Origin: an uncultured SAR86 cluster bacterium
GTDB taxonomy: Bacteria; Pseudomonadota; Gammaproteobacteria; Magnimaribacterales; D2472
Reading direction: 5' to 3'
Assembly (NCBI GenBank): GCA_902627055.1
Contig: CACOHS010000007.1
Coordinates: 1 to 56,410, forward strand
DNA: 56,410 nucleotides
The notes beneath the pieces were generated by a model. The model had not been told where the DNA came from. It did not search any database and was given only the letters and a program-made list of their open reading frames with translations. Within the stretch, counting starts at the first letter, position 1, and each line of letters starts with the position of its first letter. Shown in pieces: positions 45,456 through 54,264 of the stretch. A program made the position numbers and the translations under genes.

Positions 45456-45655
45456 TGGAAATTGATTGGTCAGATATTCAGGAAATAGCAATAGAGCTAT
45501 CTGAAAATTTTCCCAATATTGATCCTCAATGGATCAGTTTTCCAGATTTACATAAAAAAATATGTAATTTAGATTGCTTTAAAGGTGATCCAAATAGCTC
45601 GAATGAAAGAATTCTTGAGGCTATCCAAATGGCATGGATAGGTGAATCAGACTAA
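45455..45655 (+). CDS. iscX: IscX (YfhJ)
   Basis: Small acidic 66-residue protein of the isc operon that binds IscS and iron and tunes cluster assembly. The pattern IDWSDIQEIAIELSENFP, then DPQWISFPDLHKKI and LEAIQMAWIGE matches IscX. The ATG at 45455 overlaps the fdx stop (TGATG); a TTG one codon earlier is less likely. Last gene of the operon. Confidence 0.93.
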   Translation: MEIDWSDIQEIAIELSENFPNIDPQWISFPDLHKKICNLDCFKGDPNSSNERILEAIQMAWIGESD

Positions 45656-45661
45656 CTAAAC

Positions 45662-45667
45662 TATAAT
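45662..45667 (+). promoter_or_regulatory. Candidate -10 box for ndk
   Basis: Perfect TATAAT 23 nt before the ndk ATG, with no clear -35; a TTAGGAGT ribosome binding site follows at a good distance. Suggests that ndk begins a new transcript. Confidence 0.35.
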
Positions 45668-45690
45668 GTCGCAAAATTAGGAGTAACTTT

Positions 45691-46110
45691 ATGACAATTC
45701 AACGCACGTTATCAATCATCAAACCCGATGCGACTTCAAGAAATATCATAGGAAAAATTATTGATAGGTTTGAGAGTAATGGTCTTAAGGTTGTTGCTGG
45801 TAAGTTAATACACATGGATCAAGTCAAAGCCGCAGGTTTCTATGCAGAACACGATGGAAAGCCCTTTTTTGATAATCTTGTAGAGTATATGACTTCTGCT
45901 CCAGTTTTTGTTCAGGTTTTAGAGGGAGATAATGCTATTTTAAAAAATAGAGAGTTAATGGGAGCAACTAATCCGAGTGAAGCAGATCCGGGAACCATTA
46001 GAGCAGATTTTGCAAAGACAATTGATGCAAATGCAGTTCACGGATCTGATTCAGAAGAAAGCGCATCTAGAGAAATTTCTTATTTTTTTGATGATAGCGA
46101 GATCTTTTAA
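45691..46110 (+). CDS. ndk: Nucleoside diphosphate kinase
   Basis: Transfers phosphate between nucleoside di- and triphosphates via a phosphohistidine. [17 protein letters not shown] at the start, [17 protein letters not shown], and the active-site His in [16 protein letters not shown] are all present; 139 residues is standard. iscX-ndk-rlmN is a common gammaproteobacterial order. Confidence 0.97.
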   Translation: MTIQRTLSIIKPDATSRNIIGKIIDRFESNGLKVVAGKLIHMDQVKAAGFYAEHDGKPFFDNLVEYMTSAPVFVQVLEGDNAILKNRELMGATNPSEADPGTIRADFAKTIDANAVHGSDSEESASREISYFFDDSEIF

Positions 46111-46114
46111 TTAA

Positions 46115-47209
46115 GTGTTAAAAAATAAAATTAACCTATTAGGTTTCACTCATGATTCTTTGGTTGATTTTTTTCAGTCGTTAGGGGAACCAAGCTTTAG
46201 AGCTTCGCAACTGATGAAATGGGTTCATCAAAGAGGTGTTATTGAATTCGATAAAATGACTGACTTTAGTGTCAACTTAAGAAGTAAACTTTCTGAATTT
46301 GCAGAGATAAGACCACCAATAATTGAAGAATGTTTAACCTCATCCGAGGGAACTAAGAAATACTTAATTAAGCTCGATTCAGGATCGATGATAGAAATGG
46401 TAAAAATACCTGAAAAGAAAAGACTAACTTTGTGTATCTCTTCTCAAGCTGGATGTGCATTGCAATGCACTTTTTGTGCTACAGGAGATCAGGGTTTTGA
46501 AAGAAATTTAACAAATGCTGAAATCATAGGTCAGCTATGGCTTGCTAATTTTAATGATGAGTACAGTCAACCAATTTCAAATGTTGTTTTTATGGGGATG
46601 GGTGAACCTCTTTTAAATATTGAACCTGTTTTGGCATCGATTAATTTAATGCAACATCAAAATGCTTATGGCTTATCAAAAAGAAGGATTACCTTGAGTA
46701 CTTCTGGAATAGTTCCAGAAATAGATAAGCTAGCATCAAGAACTGATGTATCTCTGGCTATTTCTTTGCATGCTGCAAATAACTCCCTGAGAGATGAAAT
46801 AGTACCAATAAATAAAAAATATCCACTAGATCAACTGTTAAATTCGTGTAAACAGTATCTAAAAAATAAAAGTAAGCGACAAACAATTACCATTGAATAT
46901 ATATTAATTGATGGCGTAAATGATTCGATAGAGCACGCTAAAGAATTAGTGAAAGTACTTAGAGGATTATCATGTAAAGTAAATCTTATTCCTTTTAATC
47001 CTTTTGATGGAAGTAATTATGCGCGATCTCTTGACGAAACCATTCAAGCTTTTAAAGATTTTTTAATACAAAAAGGAATCATTACCACGTTGAGAATAAC
47101 AAGAGGAGATGCAATAGATGGAGCTTGTGGCCAACTTGTTGGTAAGTTAACAAAGAGTATTAAGGGTAAGAATAAAAGTAATTCTATTAATCTTATTAAT
47201 ACATCATGA
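46115..47209 (+). CDS. rlmN: 23S rRNA/tRNA adenine-C2 methyltransferase RlmN
   Basis: Radical SAM enzyme methylating A2503 of 23S rRNA and A37 of some tRNAs. The cluster motif is CALQCTFC in SSQAGCALQCTFCATG (about residues 105-120); VFMGMGEPLLN, STSGIVPEID and SLHAANNSLRDEIVP follow; the C-terminal methyl-carrying Cys is in DAIDGACGQL. Length 364. The start is a GTG at 46115, 4 nt after ndk. It needs a [4Fe-4S] cluster from the adjacent isc system. Confidence 0.96.
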   Translation: MLKNKINLLGFTHDSLVDFFQSLGEPSFRASQLMKWVHQRGVIEFDKMTDFSVNLRSKLSEFAEIRPPIIEECLTSSEGTKKYLIKLDSGSMIEMVKIPEKKRLTLCISSQAGCALQCTFCATGDQGFERNLTNAEIIGQLWLANFNDEYSQPISNVVFMGMGEPLLNIEPVLASINLMQHQNAYGLSKRRITLSTSGIVPEIDKLASRTDVSLAISLHAANNSLRDEIVPINKKYPLDQLLNSCKQYLKNKSKRQTITIEYILIDGVNDSIEHAKELVKVLRGLSCKVNLIPFNPFDGSNYARSLDETIQAFKDFLIQKGIITTLRITRGDAIDGACGQLVGKLTKSIKGKNKSNSINLINTS

Positions 47210-47784
47210 TTTTTAAATCAGCACAAACCGCTAAGGTGGGCAAAATTTTTAAGAATGCTAGATTGCAAAAATCACTAAGTTTAAGTGAGGTATCTACTGA
47301 AGCAGTTATAAATGTTGAGTACATTAGAGCAATTGAGTCTGGAGACTATTCAATTTTTCCTGCTAGAACATACACAGTTAAATATTTTGAAAAATATGCT
47401 AATTTTCTCTCAATCAATCCCAAATTTTTTGATATTTACAATGCTGATGTTGTCGCAAAGGCAGAAAAAGAGGAGCAATCGAGGAAAAGCCCCAAAGAAG
47501 CTTTTTTTACGAAAAATAATGTCTTTGCATCTGTTCTACTAATTTTAATCCTAATTGCTATTGTCTTTTTGATTAATTCGAGTAGTCACATTGAGGAAGT
47601 GAGTGAGCATACTCCAGAGAGCTTAAAAATTAATAACTCGCTAGAATTTAACACTGCATCAAAGGAAAGTTTAAAATATGAAATTGTGGAATTAAATAAT
47701 AAGATCAACAGTTTTTTGAATACAGATATACTTGATTCAAATAAGGTAAATGTTAATGTTGATTCAAAAGAACCTGATGCATGA
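47206..47784 (+). CDS. rodZ: RodZ-like HTH membrane protein, short periplasmic part
   Basis: Cytoskeleton-linked protein needed for rod shape through MreB. An N-terminal Xre-type HTH (about residues 12-70, with [20 protein letters not shown] and AIESGDY) is followed by a charged linker, a membrane helix (about 107-125, [18 protein letters not shown]) and only about 65 periplasmic residues, without the C-terminal DUF4115 domain of E. coli RodZ (337 residues against 192). It lies between rlmN and ispG, with 4-nt overlaps on both sides; pilF, often found here, is absent. Confidence 0.85.
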   Translation: MIFKSAQTAKVGKIFKNARLQKSLSLSEVSTEAVINVEYIRAIESGDYSIFPARTYTVKYFEKYANFLSINPKFFDIYNADVVAKAEKEEQSRKSPKEAFFTKNNVFASVLLILILIAIVFLINSSSHIEEVSEHTPESLKINNSLEFNTASKESLKYEIVELNNKINSFLNTDILDSNKVNVNVDSKEPDA

Positions 47785-48878
47785 ATAACTCTTGGATAAA
47801 AAGAAAAAAGACTAATCATATTTTTGTTGGTGATGTTGGTGTTGGTGGTGATCATCCAATATCTATTCAATCTATGACAAATACAAACACTGCTGATGTT
47901 GAAGCAACAGTTGATCAAATTGAACAATTACATGCGGCAGGTGCTGACATTGTAAGAGTTTCTGTTCCTGACAGTGACTGCGCAAAAGCATTTAAAAAAA
48001 TTAAACAGTCTGTTTCACTTCCACTGGTTGCAGATATTCACTTTGATTATAAAATTGCCTTACTAGTGGCAGATTCCGCCGATTGCTTAAGAATAAATCC
48101 TGGAAATATAGGTAAAGAAAATAAGGTTAAAGAAATCATCCAGGCAGCCAATGACAACAATATCCCAATAAGAATAGGTGTTAATGCTGGTTCACTTGAA
48201 AAAGATCTTCAAAAAAAATACGGGGAGCCAAATTCTGATGCATTAGTCGAGTCTGCCCTTCGACATGTAGATATCTTGAATAGACATGATTTTTCTAATT
48301 TTAAGCTAAGTTTAAAGGCCTCAAATATTCAAATGACAGTTGAAAGCTATAGAAAGATTTCAGAGTTGCTTGACCAGCCATTGCATCTTGGAATTACAGA
48401 ATCTGGCAGTTACAGAGCAGGCTCAGTTAAATCGTCTATAGGTTTGGGGATGCTTTTATCTGAAGGTATAGGAGATACAGTCAGAGTATCTTTAGCCTCT
48501 GATCCAGTAGATGAGATAAAAGTTGGCTGGGATATTTTAAAAAGCCTTAATTTACGGAGCCGAGGCATAAGAATAGTTGCATGCCCAAGTTGTTCAAGAC
48601 AAAACTTTAATGTTATTGAGGTAGTCAATGAACTTGAAACAAGGTTTGAAGGAATTTCTGAGGATCTTGAAGTCGCAATAATTGGTTGTTATGTGAACGG
48701 TCCTGGTGAGTCCAAGGCAGCAGATGTTGGACTAACTGGTGGACCTTCTAATTTATTATATGTTGACGGTTCACCTTCTAAGAAAATTTCAAATGAAAAA
48801 CTAGTTGATACAATAGAAGAGCAAGTAAGAGAGCAACTTCAAAAGAAAAGTGCAGTTGATATAATTGTAAAAGGTTAA
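47781..48878 (+). CDS. ispG: 4-hydroxy-3-methylbut-2-enyl diphosphate synthase IspG
   Basis: [4Fe-4S] enzyme of the MEP isoprenoid pathway, with IspDF at 18908-20062. [42 protein letters not shown], and in the C-terminal cluster domain [11 protein letters not shown] and [16 protein letters not shown] with the cluster Cys are visible. Length 365 equals the short bacterial form. It overlaps rodZ by 4 nt. Confidence 0.97.
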   Translation: MNNSWIKRKKTNHIFVGDVGVGGDHPISIQSMTNTNTADVEATVDQIEQLHAAGADIVRVSVPDSDCAKAFKKIKQSVSLPLVADIHFDYKIALLVADSADCLRINPGNIGKENKVKEIIQAANDNNIPIRIGVNAGSLEKDLQKKYGEPNSDALVESALRHVDILNRHDFSNFKLSLKASNIQMTVESYRKISELLDQPLHLGITESGSYRAGSVKSSIGLGMLLSEGIGDTVRVSLASDPVDEIKVGWDILKSLNLRSRGIRIVACPSCSRQNFNVIEVVNELETRFEGISEDLEVAIIGCYVNGPGESKAADVGLTGGPSNLLYVDGSPSKKISNEKLVDTIEEQVREQLQKKSAVDIIVKG

Positions 48879-48881
48879 AAA

Positions 48882-50126
48882 TTGAAAATTCAATCACTGA
48901 GAGGTATGCCAGATCTATTTCCTGAAGATTTAGAGAGATGGCATTACTTTGAAACAAAACTAACAAACATTTTTAATTCTTTCAATACTGAAGAAATTAG
49001 AACCCCATTACTTGAATCTACAGAACTTTTTTCAAGATCAGTAGGTAATTCATCTGATATCGTTAACAAAGAACTTTACTCTTTTTTAGATCGTAATAAA
49101 GAAAGTGTTAGCCTCAGACCCGAGGGTTCTGCAAGTGTTATAAGGGCAATTATCCAAAAAAAACAAGAGCATGAAAAACATAAATTGTGGTACCAAGGAC
49201 CAATGTTTCGTTATGAAAGACCTCAAAAGGGAAGATTTAGGCAGTTTCACCAGATCGGTGTTGAGTATCTTGGTTTTCAAGAGGGAGTTTCAGAATATGA
49301 GTTAATTTCTATGGTTTTGCATATAAACAAATCAATGGGGATCAGTGACTTCACGCTAAAAATAAATCACCTTGGAGATGCCAATGCCAAGGACAGTTTT
49401 TGTAAGTCCCTTGTTAGTTTTCTTGAGCCACATGCAAATAAATTACATGAAAAAGACCAAATAAGATTGAGCTCTAATCCATTAAGAGTCTTAGATTCAA
49501 AAGAAAAGTCTACAATTGAATTATTAAAAAATGCTCCCAAGTTTGAAGATTTTATCTCAAAGGAGTCTAAATTATTTTTAGAAGATCTTGTAAGTGCATT
49601 TAAAGGTCAATGCGATATTCAGATCGATCAATCACTAGTCAGAGGGCTAGACTACTATACAGGCATTGTCTTTGAAACAGTTTCCAGTCAGCTTGGAGCT
49701 CAAGATGCCTTCCTTGGTGGCGGTAGATATGACAATTTATCAAAACAACTTGGCGGGAAAGATATGCACTCAATTGGTTTTGCAATAGGTGTTGAAAGAA
49801 TTATTGAGCTAATAAATATTGATGATTTGAATGAAAAAATAAAAGTTGGATTTATTGTAAGTGAGCAGCAGATTAATCAAAAAACATATAAAATAGCCAA
49901 TGATTTAAGATTAGCTAATAGTTGCATTATTCTTGAGACTTTTTTAAGTGATGGAAGCTTGAAATCCCAGCTTAGAAAAGCAAACAAATGTGGATGTGAT
50001 TACGCCATAATTATTGGCGATGAAGAATTAAAAAATAATCAAGCTATATGGAAAGATCTTCGTGAGAACGGAGGACAAAAAGCTCTTAGCTTGCAAGAGT
50101 TGATCAATCGATATATCAATCTTTAG
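48882..50126 (+). CDS. hisS: Histidyl-tRNA synthetase
   Basis: Class II synthetase. The TTG at 48882 gives KIQSLRGMPDLFPED, matching the family N-terminus; the ATG inside (Met9) would cut off conserved residues. Motifs are SLRPEGSASVIRA (motif 1/2 region), FRYERPQKGRFRQFHQIG (motif 2), the histidine-specific LVRGLDYYTGIVFE, and GFAIGVERII (motif 3), with the anticodon-binding domain at about residues 320-414. ispG-hisS-yfgM-bamB-der is a conserved order. Confidence 0.97.
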   Translation: MKIQSLRGMPDLFPEDLERWHYFETKLTNIFNSFNTEEIRTPLLESTELFSRSVGNSSDIVNKELYSFLDRNKESVSLRPEGSASVIRAIIQKKQEHEKHKLWYQGPMFRYERPQKGRFRQFHQIGVEYLGFQEGVSEYELISMVLHINKSMGISDFTLKINHLGDANAKDSFCKSLVSFLEPHANKLHEKDQIRLSSNPLRVLDSKEKSTIELLKNAPKFEDFISKESKLFLEDLVSAFKGQCDIQIDQSLVRGLDYYTGIVFETVSSQLGAQDAFLGGGRYDNLSKQLGGKDMHSIGFAIGVERIIELINIDDLNEKIKVGFIVSEQQINQKTYKIANDLRLANSCIILETFLSDGSLKSQLRKANKCGCDYAIIIGDEELKNNQAIWKDLRENGGQKALSLQELINRYINL

Positions 50127-50134
50127 GAGAGATC

Positions 50135-50770
50135 ATGGCAGAGTATAGTTCAGATGAAGAAAGATTTTCAGCTGTTATTAATTTTTTCAAGGACTACAAA
50201 CTAATTATATTATCATCACTTGCAATAACTTTAATTTCTATAGTCTCAATGACTGGCTATAAATCTTATAATGAAACTAGAAGTTCAGAAGCTGCAATGA
50301 TATATGATTCATGGCTGTCAGAGCTTGAATCACAAAATGAAACCTCTTCAGAGACTTTTAACAAATTACAGGATGCTTTTGCAGGCACTGGTTATGCTCA
50401 ACTGGCTAGAATGATCAATGGTTCTAATTTAGCAAGGCAAGGTAATCTTGAAGATGCGCTTTTAAATTTTGAACAACTTGCAGATGATACCTCGGGCTTT
50501 TTTGGAAATAAGGTGCTTAATTCAATTGCTAAAATCAATATTGCAAGAATTGAGTTAAGCAAAAAGAACTACACTAGTGTTCTAGAAATTTTAGACTCTT
50601 TTGCTTCAAATACTGAGCACTCAATGGTTTACGAGATAAAAGGTGATGCACTTCTTGGGTTAAAAAAAGCAGAACTAGCGATAGAGCAATATCAATTAGC
50701 TATAGATAATGCACGCGACGAGTCCCAAAAATCTATTCTTAATATAAAAATTAATTCCATCCAGCTATAA
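50135..50770 (+). CDS. yfgM: YfgM, SecYEG/BamB-associated TPR membrane protein
   Basis: A 211-residue bitopic protein: short cytoplasmic N-terminus, membrane helix at about residues 24-44 (LIILSSLAITLISIVSMTGY), then a periplasmic TPR-like domain (ARQGNLEDALLNFEQLA and later repeats). In E. coli YfgM is an ancillary partner of the SecYEG translocon with periplasmic chaperones. It starts 8 nt after hisS with a clear TTAGGAGA site and precedes bamB by 2 nt. Confidence 0.92.
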   Translation: MAEYSSDEERFSAVINFFKDYKLIILSSLAITLISIVSMTGYKSYNETRSSEAAMIYDSWLSELESQNETSSETFNKLQDAFAGTGYAQLARMINGSNLARQGNLEDALLNFEQLADDTSGFFGNKVLNSIAKINIARIELSKKNYTSVLEILDSFASNTEHSMVYEIKGDALLGLKKAELAIEQYQLAIDNARDESQKSILNIKINSIQL

Positions 50771-50772
50771 AA

Positions 50773-51918
50773 ATGAAAAAAAACATAGTTTTTGTAATTA
50801 CGCTCTTTTTTATTTCGTCCTGCTCAACCCTTGCTTTTTGGTCTGATGATTCAGAAGAAGAGACTTCTGAGCCTGTTAAGCTTTCAAAGATACAAAATCA
50901 ATATCCAATTAAGATTATGTGGAAAAGGTCTTTTAATGGAGAGAATGATTTAGGCTCATTTGTGCCGTCTTTTTATTCTGGTGAGATGATTGTAGCTGAC
51001 CCTGAAGGCAATCTTTTATCGATTAATCCCAGTAATGGCAAAACTAATTGGGATATAAATCTCAAAAGAGACTTATCTGCTGGAACTGCATCTGGTTTTG
51101 GTAAGATCATAGTTTCTGATACTAATGGTTTTGTAATTGCCATTGATTCAGTTACAAAAGAAACTTTGTGGGAAAAAAATATTGGAGGAGAAGTCTTATC
51201 TAATGCAGTAATTTCTGCTTCATTGGCGCTGTTTAAAAATTCAGTAGGAGAATTAGTAGCATTAGATAGTGCTACGGGTGAACAAAAATGGTCATTTAGG
51301 TCTCAATTACCAGCACTTACAGTTCGAGGTACTGGCGAACCCGTTATTGAAAACGGCATTGTTTTTTCTACATTTGATAATGGAAGAATGGGAGCATTTC
51401 AGCTAGATACTGGATATTTTCTTTGGGATGGACCAATTTCTTTTGTTGAGGGCACTTCTGAATTAGAGAATTTAATAGATTCTGATTCAGCACCAGTAAT
51501 TGCTCAACAATTAATTTTTGCAACAAATTACCAAGGCAGATTAACCGCCTTTGATATTGCGCAAAAAAGGCCTGTTTGGAATGCAGAGGCATCTTCATTT
51601 CATTCCCCTGTCATCGGAAACAATATGCTTATGGTCATTCAAGATGATGGTTCTATATTATCTTTTTCAATGACAAACTTGTCACCATCTTGGAGTTCAG
51701 AAGAATATCTGCGCAGAGATCTTTCAAATGGATCTATGCTAAATAATTTAATGCTTGTTGGAGATTTAGAAGGCTACATCCATATTATCAACCCCCTGAC
51801 TGGAATAACCTTAGGAAGAAAAAAGGTTTCAGGTAATCCAATTATGAGGATAGTGTCTTTTAGAAATCTTGCATATGCTATTGATCAAGAATCTAATATA
51901 GTTGCAGTTTCTTTTTAA
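50773..51918 (+). CDS. bamB: Outer membrane protein assembly factor BamB
   Basis: Outer-membrane lipoprotein of the Bam complex: signal peptide with lipobox ISSC (about Cys17), then an eight-bladed beta propeller of PQQ-like repeats (LLSINPSNGKTNWDINL, FVIAIDSVTKETLWEKNIGG, LVALDSATGEQKWSFRS). Length 381 (392 in E. coli). The same complex's BamC is at 40893-41894. It is separated from der by 14 nt. Confidence 0.95.
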   Translation: MKKNIVFVITLFFISSCSTLAFWSDDSEEETSEPVKLSKIQNQYPIKIMWKRSFNGENDLGSFVPSFYSGEMIVADPEGNLLSINPSNGKTNWDINLKRDLSAGTASGFGKIIVSDTNGFVIAIDSVTKETLWEKNIGGEVLSNAVISASLALFKNSVGELVALDSATGEQKWSFRSQLPALTVRGTGEPVIENGIVFSTFDNGRMGAFQLDTGYFLWDGPISFVEGTSELENLIDSDSAPVIAQQLIFATNYQGRLTAFDIAQKRPVWNAEASSFHSPVIGNNMLMVIQDDGSILSFSMTNLSPSWSSEEYLRRDLSNGSMLNNLMLVGDLEGYIHIINPLTGITLGRKKVSGNPIMRIVSFRNLAYAIDQESNIVAVSF

Positions 51919-51932
51919 GATGTATTTGAACA

Positions 51933-53321
51933 ATGTTAAATTCTATAGCAATTCTTGGTCGGCCAAATGTTGGCAAATCTTCTCTATTTAATAGGTTAAC
52001 AAAAACACGAAAGGCAATTGTTTCAGACCATTCTGGTCTCACAAAAGACAGAAATTTCGGATATTCATCTATAAATAATCAACGTTTCTTAATCATAGAT
52101 ACAGGAGGTATAGGCTCAGAGATTACTGAATTTAGTGATGCGATTACCGAGCAAGCAATTATTGCAGCAGAAGATTCTAATCTAATATTATTGGTCATTG
52201 ATTCATCTCAAGAGCTGACGCATGACGACATAAATTTGCTTGAATTGATTCGTAAAATGAATAAAAAATTCTTTGTTGTATTAAATAAAATTGATATCAA
52301 AAAACAATCGAGCGCAAAAGATGACTTAATGCAAAAAGGAGCAAGGGATCTAATTGAAATTAGTGCCGAGCATTCCAAAGGAATAAAAGATTTACAAATT
52401 CAAATTTCAAATCAATATGCCCCACATGTTGAAGATAATGATGAGATACAAGGAACAAAAATAGCAGTTATTGGAAGGCCAAATGCTGGAAAATCAACTT
52501 TCATTAATCAATTTACCAAACAAAATCGGTTAATTGTTTCTAATGTTCCCGGCACAACCATAGATTCTATTAATGTTCCGTTTTCATTTGATGAAAAAGA
52601 TTATGTTTTTATTGATACCGCAGGAATTAGAAAAAAATACAAACAAAGTCATGCCGTAGAGTATTTTTCTTATGTAAGAGCCATGCATTCAGTAGATGAA
52701 TCAGACATTGTTCTAATGTTGATTGACGCAACCAATGGAATTGTGGATCAAGATTTGAGAATCTTAAATTTAGTCAGAGGTTATGGTAAACCGGTCATCG
52801 TAGCTTTGAACAAGATTGATGAATTATCTAGAAAAAATATCCTGGAATTAATAGAGACCAAGAAATTCCAAAATTCCGCCTTAAACAATTTACATGTAAT
52901 AAAAATTTCTGCTCTACATAAACAAGGTTTTAAAAAATTATTTAATACAATTTTAAGGGTTAACAAACTGGCGAAAACTAATTTTTCAACTGGACGTTTA
53001 AATAAACTTCTAAAAAAATTTACATCCTCAATCAATCTTCCAAGTGTGTCTGGAAGACAGGTTAAAATGCGATACGTACATTTTGGAGGCATTCATCCAA
53101 CAAGATTAATCATCCATTCTAATGTTTCTTCTAAAATTCCTTCAAACTTTAAAAAATACTTGATCAATGCTTTCAGAGACGAGCTTAATCTTAAAAGTAT
53201 CGATTTAAAAATTAATTTTAAGAAAGGTCAAAATCCTTATGATGGTAAAAAAAATAAATTAACTTCAAGGCAAATCAAAAAGAAAAAAAGGCTTGTTAAA
53301 TATACTAGAAAGAGTAAGTAA
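51933..53321 (+). CDS. der: Ribosome-assembly GTPase Der (EngA)
   Basis: Double-GTPase protein for 50S subunit maturation. The first G domain has GRPNVGKSSLFNRLTKTR (residues 8-25), DTGG and NKID; the second has GRPNAGKSTFINQFTKQNR (about 181-199), DTAG and NKID; a KH-like domain ends the chain with PSVSGRQVKMRYVHFGGIHP and a basic tail. Length 462. Last gene of the rlmN-to-der cluster. Confidence 0.97.
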   Translation: MLNSIAILGRPNVGKSSLFNRLTKTRKAIVSDHSGLTKDRNFGYSSINNQRFLIIDTGGIGSEITEFSDAITEQAIIAAEDSNLILLVIDSSQELTHDDINLLELIRKMNKKFFVVLNKIDIKKQSSAKDDLMQKGARDLIEISAEHSKGIKDLQIQISNQYAPHVEDNDEIQGTKIAVIGRPNAGKSTFINQFTKQNRLIVSNVPGTTIDSINVPFSFDEKDYVFIDTAGIRKKYKQSHAVEYFSYVRAMHSVDESDIVLMLIDATNGIVDQDLRILNLVRGYGKPVIVALNKIDELSRKNILELIETKKFQNSALNNLHVIKISALHKQGFKKLFNTILRVNKLAKTNFSTGRLNKLLKKFTSSINLPSVSGRQVKMRYVHFGGIHPTRLIIHSNVSSKIPSNFKKYLINAFRDELNLKSIDLKINFKKGQNPYDGKKNKLTSRQIKKKKRLVKYTRKSK

Positions 53322-53497
53322 TATCTTTAATCTGTAGTAATACTACTTAACAAACGATGTTTAAATGCTTTTAATAAAGTATTTATATTTATATTGACAA
53401 TTATTTGGATATATTTTCAAATCTCACTACAAAATTATTTAGATTATATCTTAAATAGTTGTTACAATGATAAATATACGACATAAGAAGGGAACAT
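53322..53497 (+). promoter_or_regulatory. 176-nt intergenic leader before sdhC
   Basis: The longest gap in the window. It holds a perfect -35-like TTGACA (53394-53399) without a good -10 at 16-18 nt, a TACAAT (53463-53468) with a poor -35, a small palindrome GTAGT-AAT-ACTAC (53334-53346), and the strong ribosome binding site GAAGGGA (53487-53493) that sets the TTG start of sdhC. The sdh promoter is surely here, but I cannot place it with certainty. Confidence 0.4.
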
Positions 53498-53905
53498 TTG
53501 TCTACTAACCACAACAAAATAAGACCTGTTTACAGGCCTGTATACATAAATTTAATGCAGATTAGATTACCTGTCTCTGCACTAATTTCAATTACCCACA
53601 GATTATCTGGAATATACAATTTTTTCATCACACTTCCTCTTGCCCTTTTTCTTCTATATTTTTCTACAAAAAGTTATAATGATTTCATTTTAATTCAAGA
53701 CACATTGAGCAATCCTAATATAATATCAACATTTGTTACTTTTAGCTTTCTTGTATATGCCTATCACATACTTACTGGAATTAGACATTTGCTGCAAGAT
53801 ATTCACATTGGTGAATCACTAAGCGCATCAAGGATGTCTGCATATTCAGTTTTGATTGTTTGGTTCTCATTATTTTTTCTTTTAATGACGAGGCTATACT
53901 TATGA
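53498..53905 (+). CDS. sdhC: Succinate dehydrogenase cytochrome b556 subunit SdhC
   Basis: Membrane anchor of complex II that binds heme b and quinone. Of 135 residues, with three membrane helices; PVSALISITHRLSGIYNFF holds the Ser/His/Arg quinone-site motif (about residues 28-46), and YAYHILTGIRHLLQDI holds the heme His. The TTG at 53498 is supported by the GAAGGGA site 4-10 nt upstream and by the family N-terminus. The stop overlaps the sdhD ATG (ATGA). Confidence 0.94.
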   Translation: MSTNHNKIRPVYRPVYINLMQIRLPVSALISITHRLSGIYNFFITLPLALFLLYFSTKSYNDFILIQDTLSNPNIISTFVTFSFLVYAYHILTGIRHLLQDIHIGESLSASRMSAYSVLIVWFSLFFLLMTRLYL

Positions 53906-54261
53906 AAGGTTCATCATTATTTTATTGGCTTCGCTTTTCAGCTCTTTTTATGCTTGGATACACCATCTGGGTATTAAGTTTTATCCTTATTAACCAGCCT
54001 GTTGAATACAATTCTTGGGTATCTTTTACAAATCAAATATTGTTCCAATTTTCAACAACCTTTGCAGCTTTTTTCGTTTTAGTTCACACATTCATAGGTT
54101 TGTGGACGGTTGGTACAGATTACTTTACGCCAAGAACCCTTGGATTTCTTCATCCATCTTTAGCTAAATATGCAGACCTTATAAGAAGAGGATATACATT
54201 TTTATTTGTAACTTTGGGCGCATTAATTGTTATTACTACTTTATTTATTATTTGGAGTTAA
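53902..54261 (+). CDS. sdhD: Succinate dehydrogenase membrane anchor subunit SdhD
   Basis: A 119-residue protein with three membrane helices. The heme-ligand helix shows FVLVHTFIGLWTVGTDY, close to E. coli SdhD (IHAWIGMWQVLTDY). The ATG at 53902, overlapping the sdhC stop, is preferred over the longer frame from 53860. sdhA follows after 3 nt. Confidence 0.93.
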   Translation: MKGSSLFYWLRFSALFMLGYTIWVLSFILINQPVEYNSWVSFTNQILFQFSTTFAAFFVLVHTFIGLWTVGTDYFTPRTLGFLHPSLAKYADLIRRGYTFLFVTLGALIVITTLFIIWS

Positions 54262-54264
54262 ATT

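Noticed and set aside
53334-53346. Small palindrome GTAGT-AAT-ACTAC after der as a terminator
   Set aside because: Five pairs, a 3-nt loop and no T-run; too weak for a terminator call.
53394-53399. Perfect TTGACA before sdhC as the sdh promoter
   Set aside because: No acceptable -10 box at 16-18 nt, so I list only the region and not this promoter.
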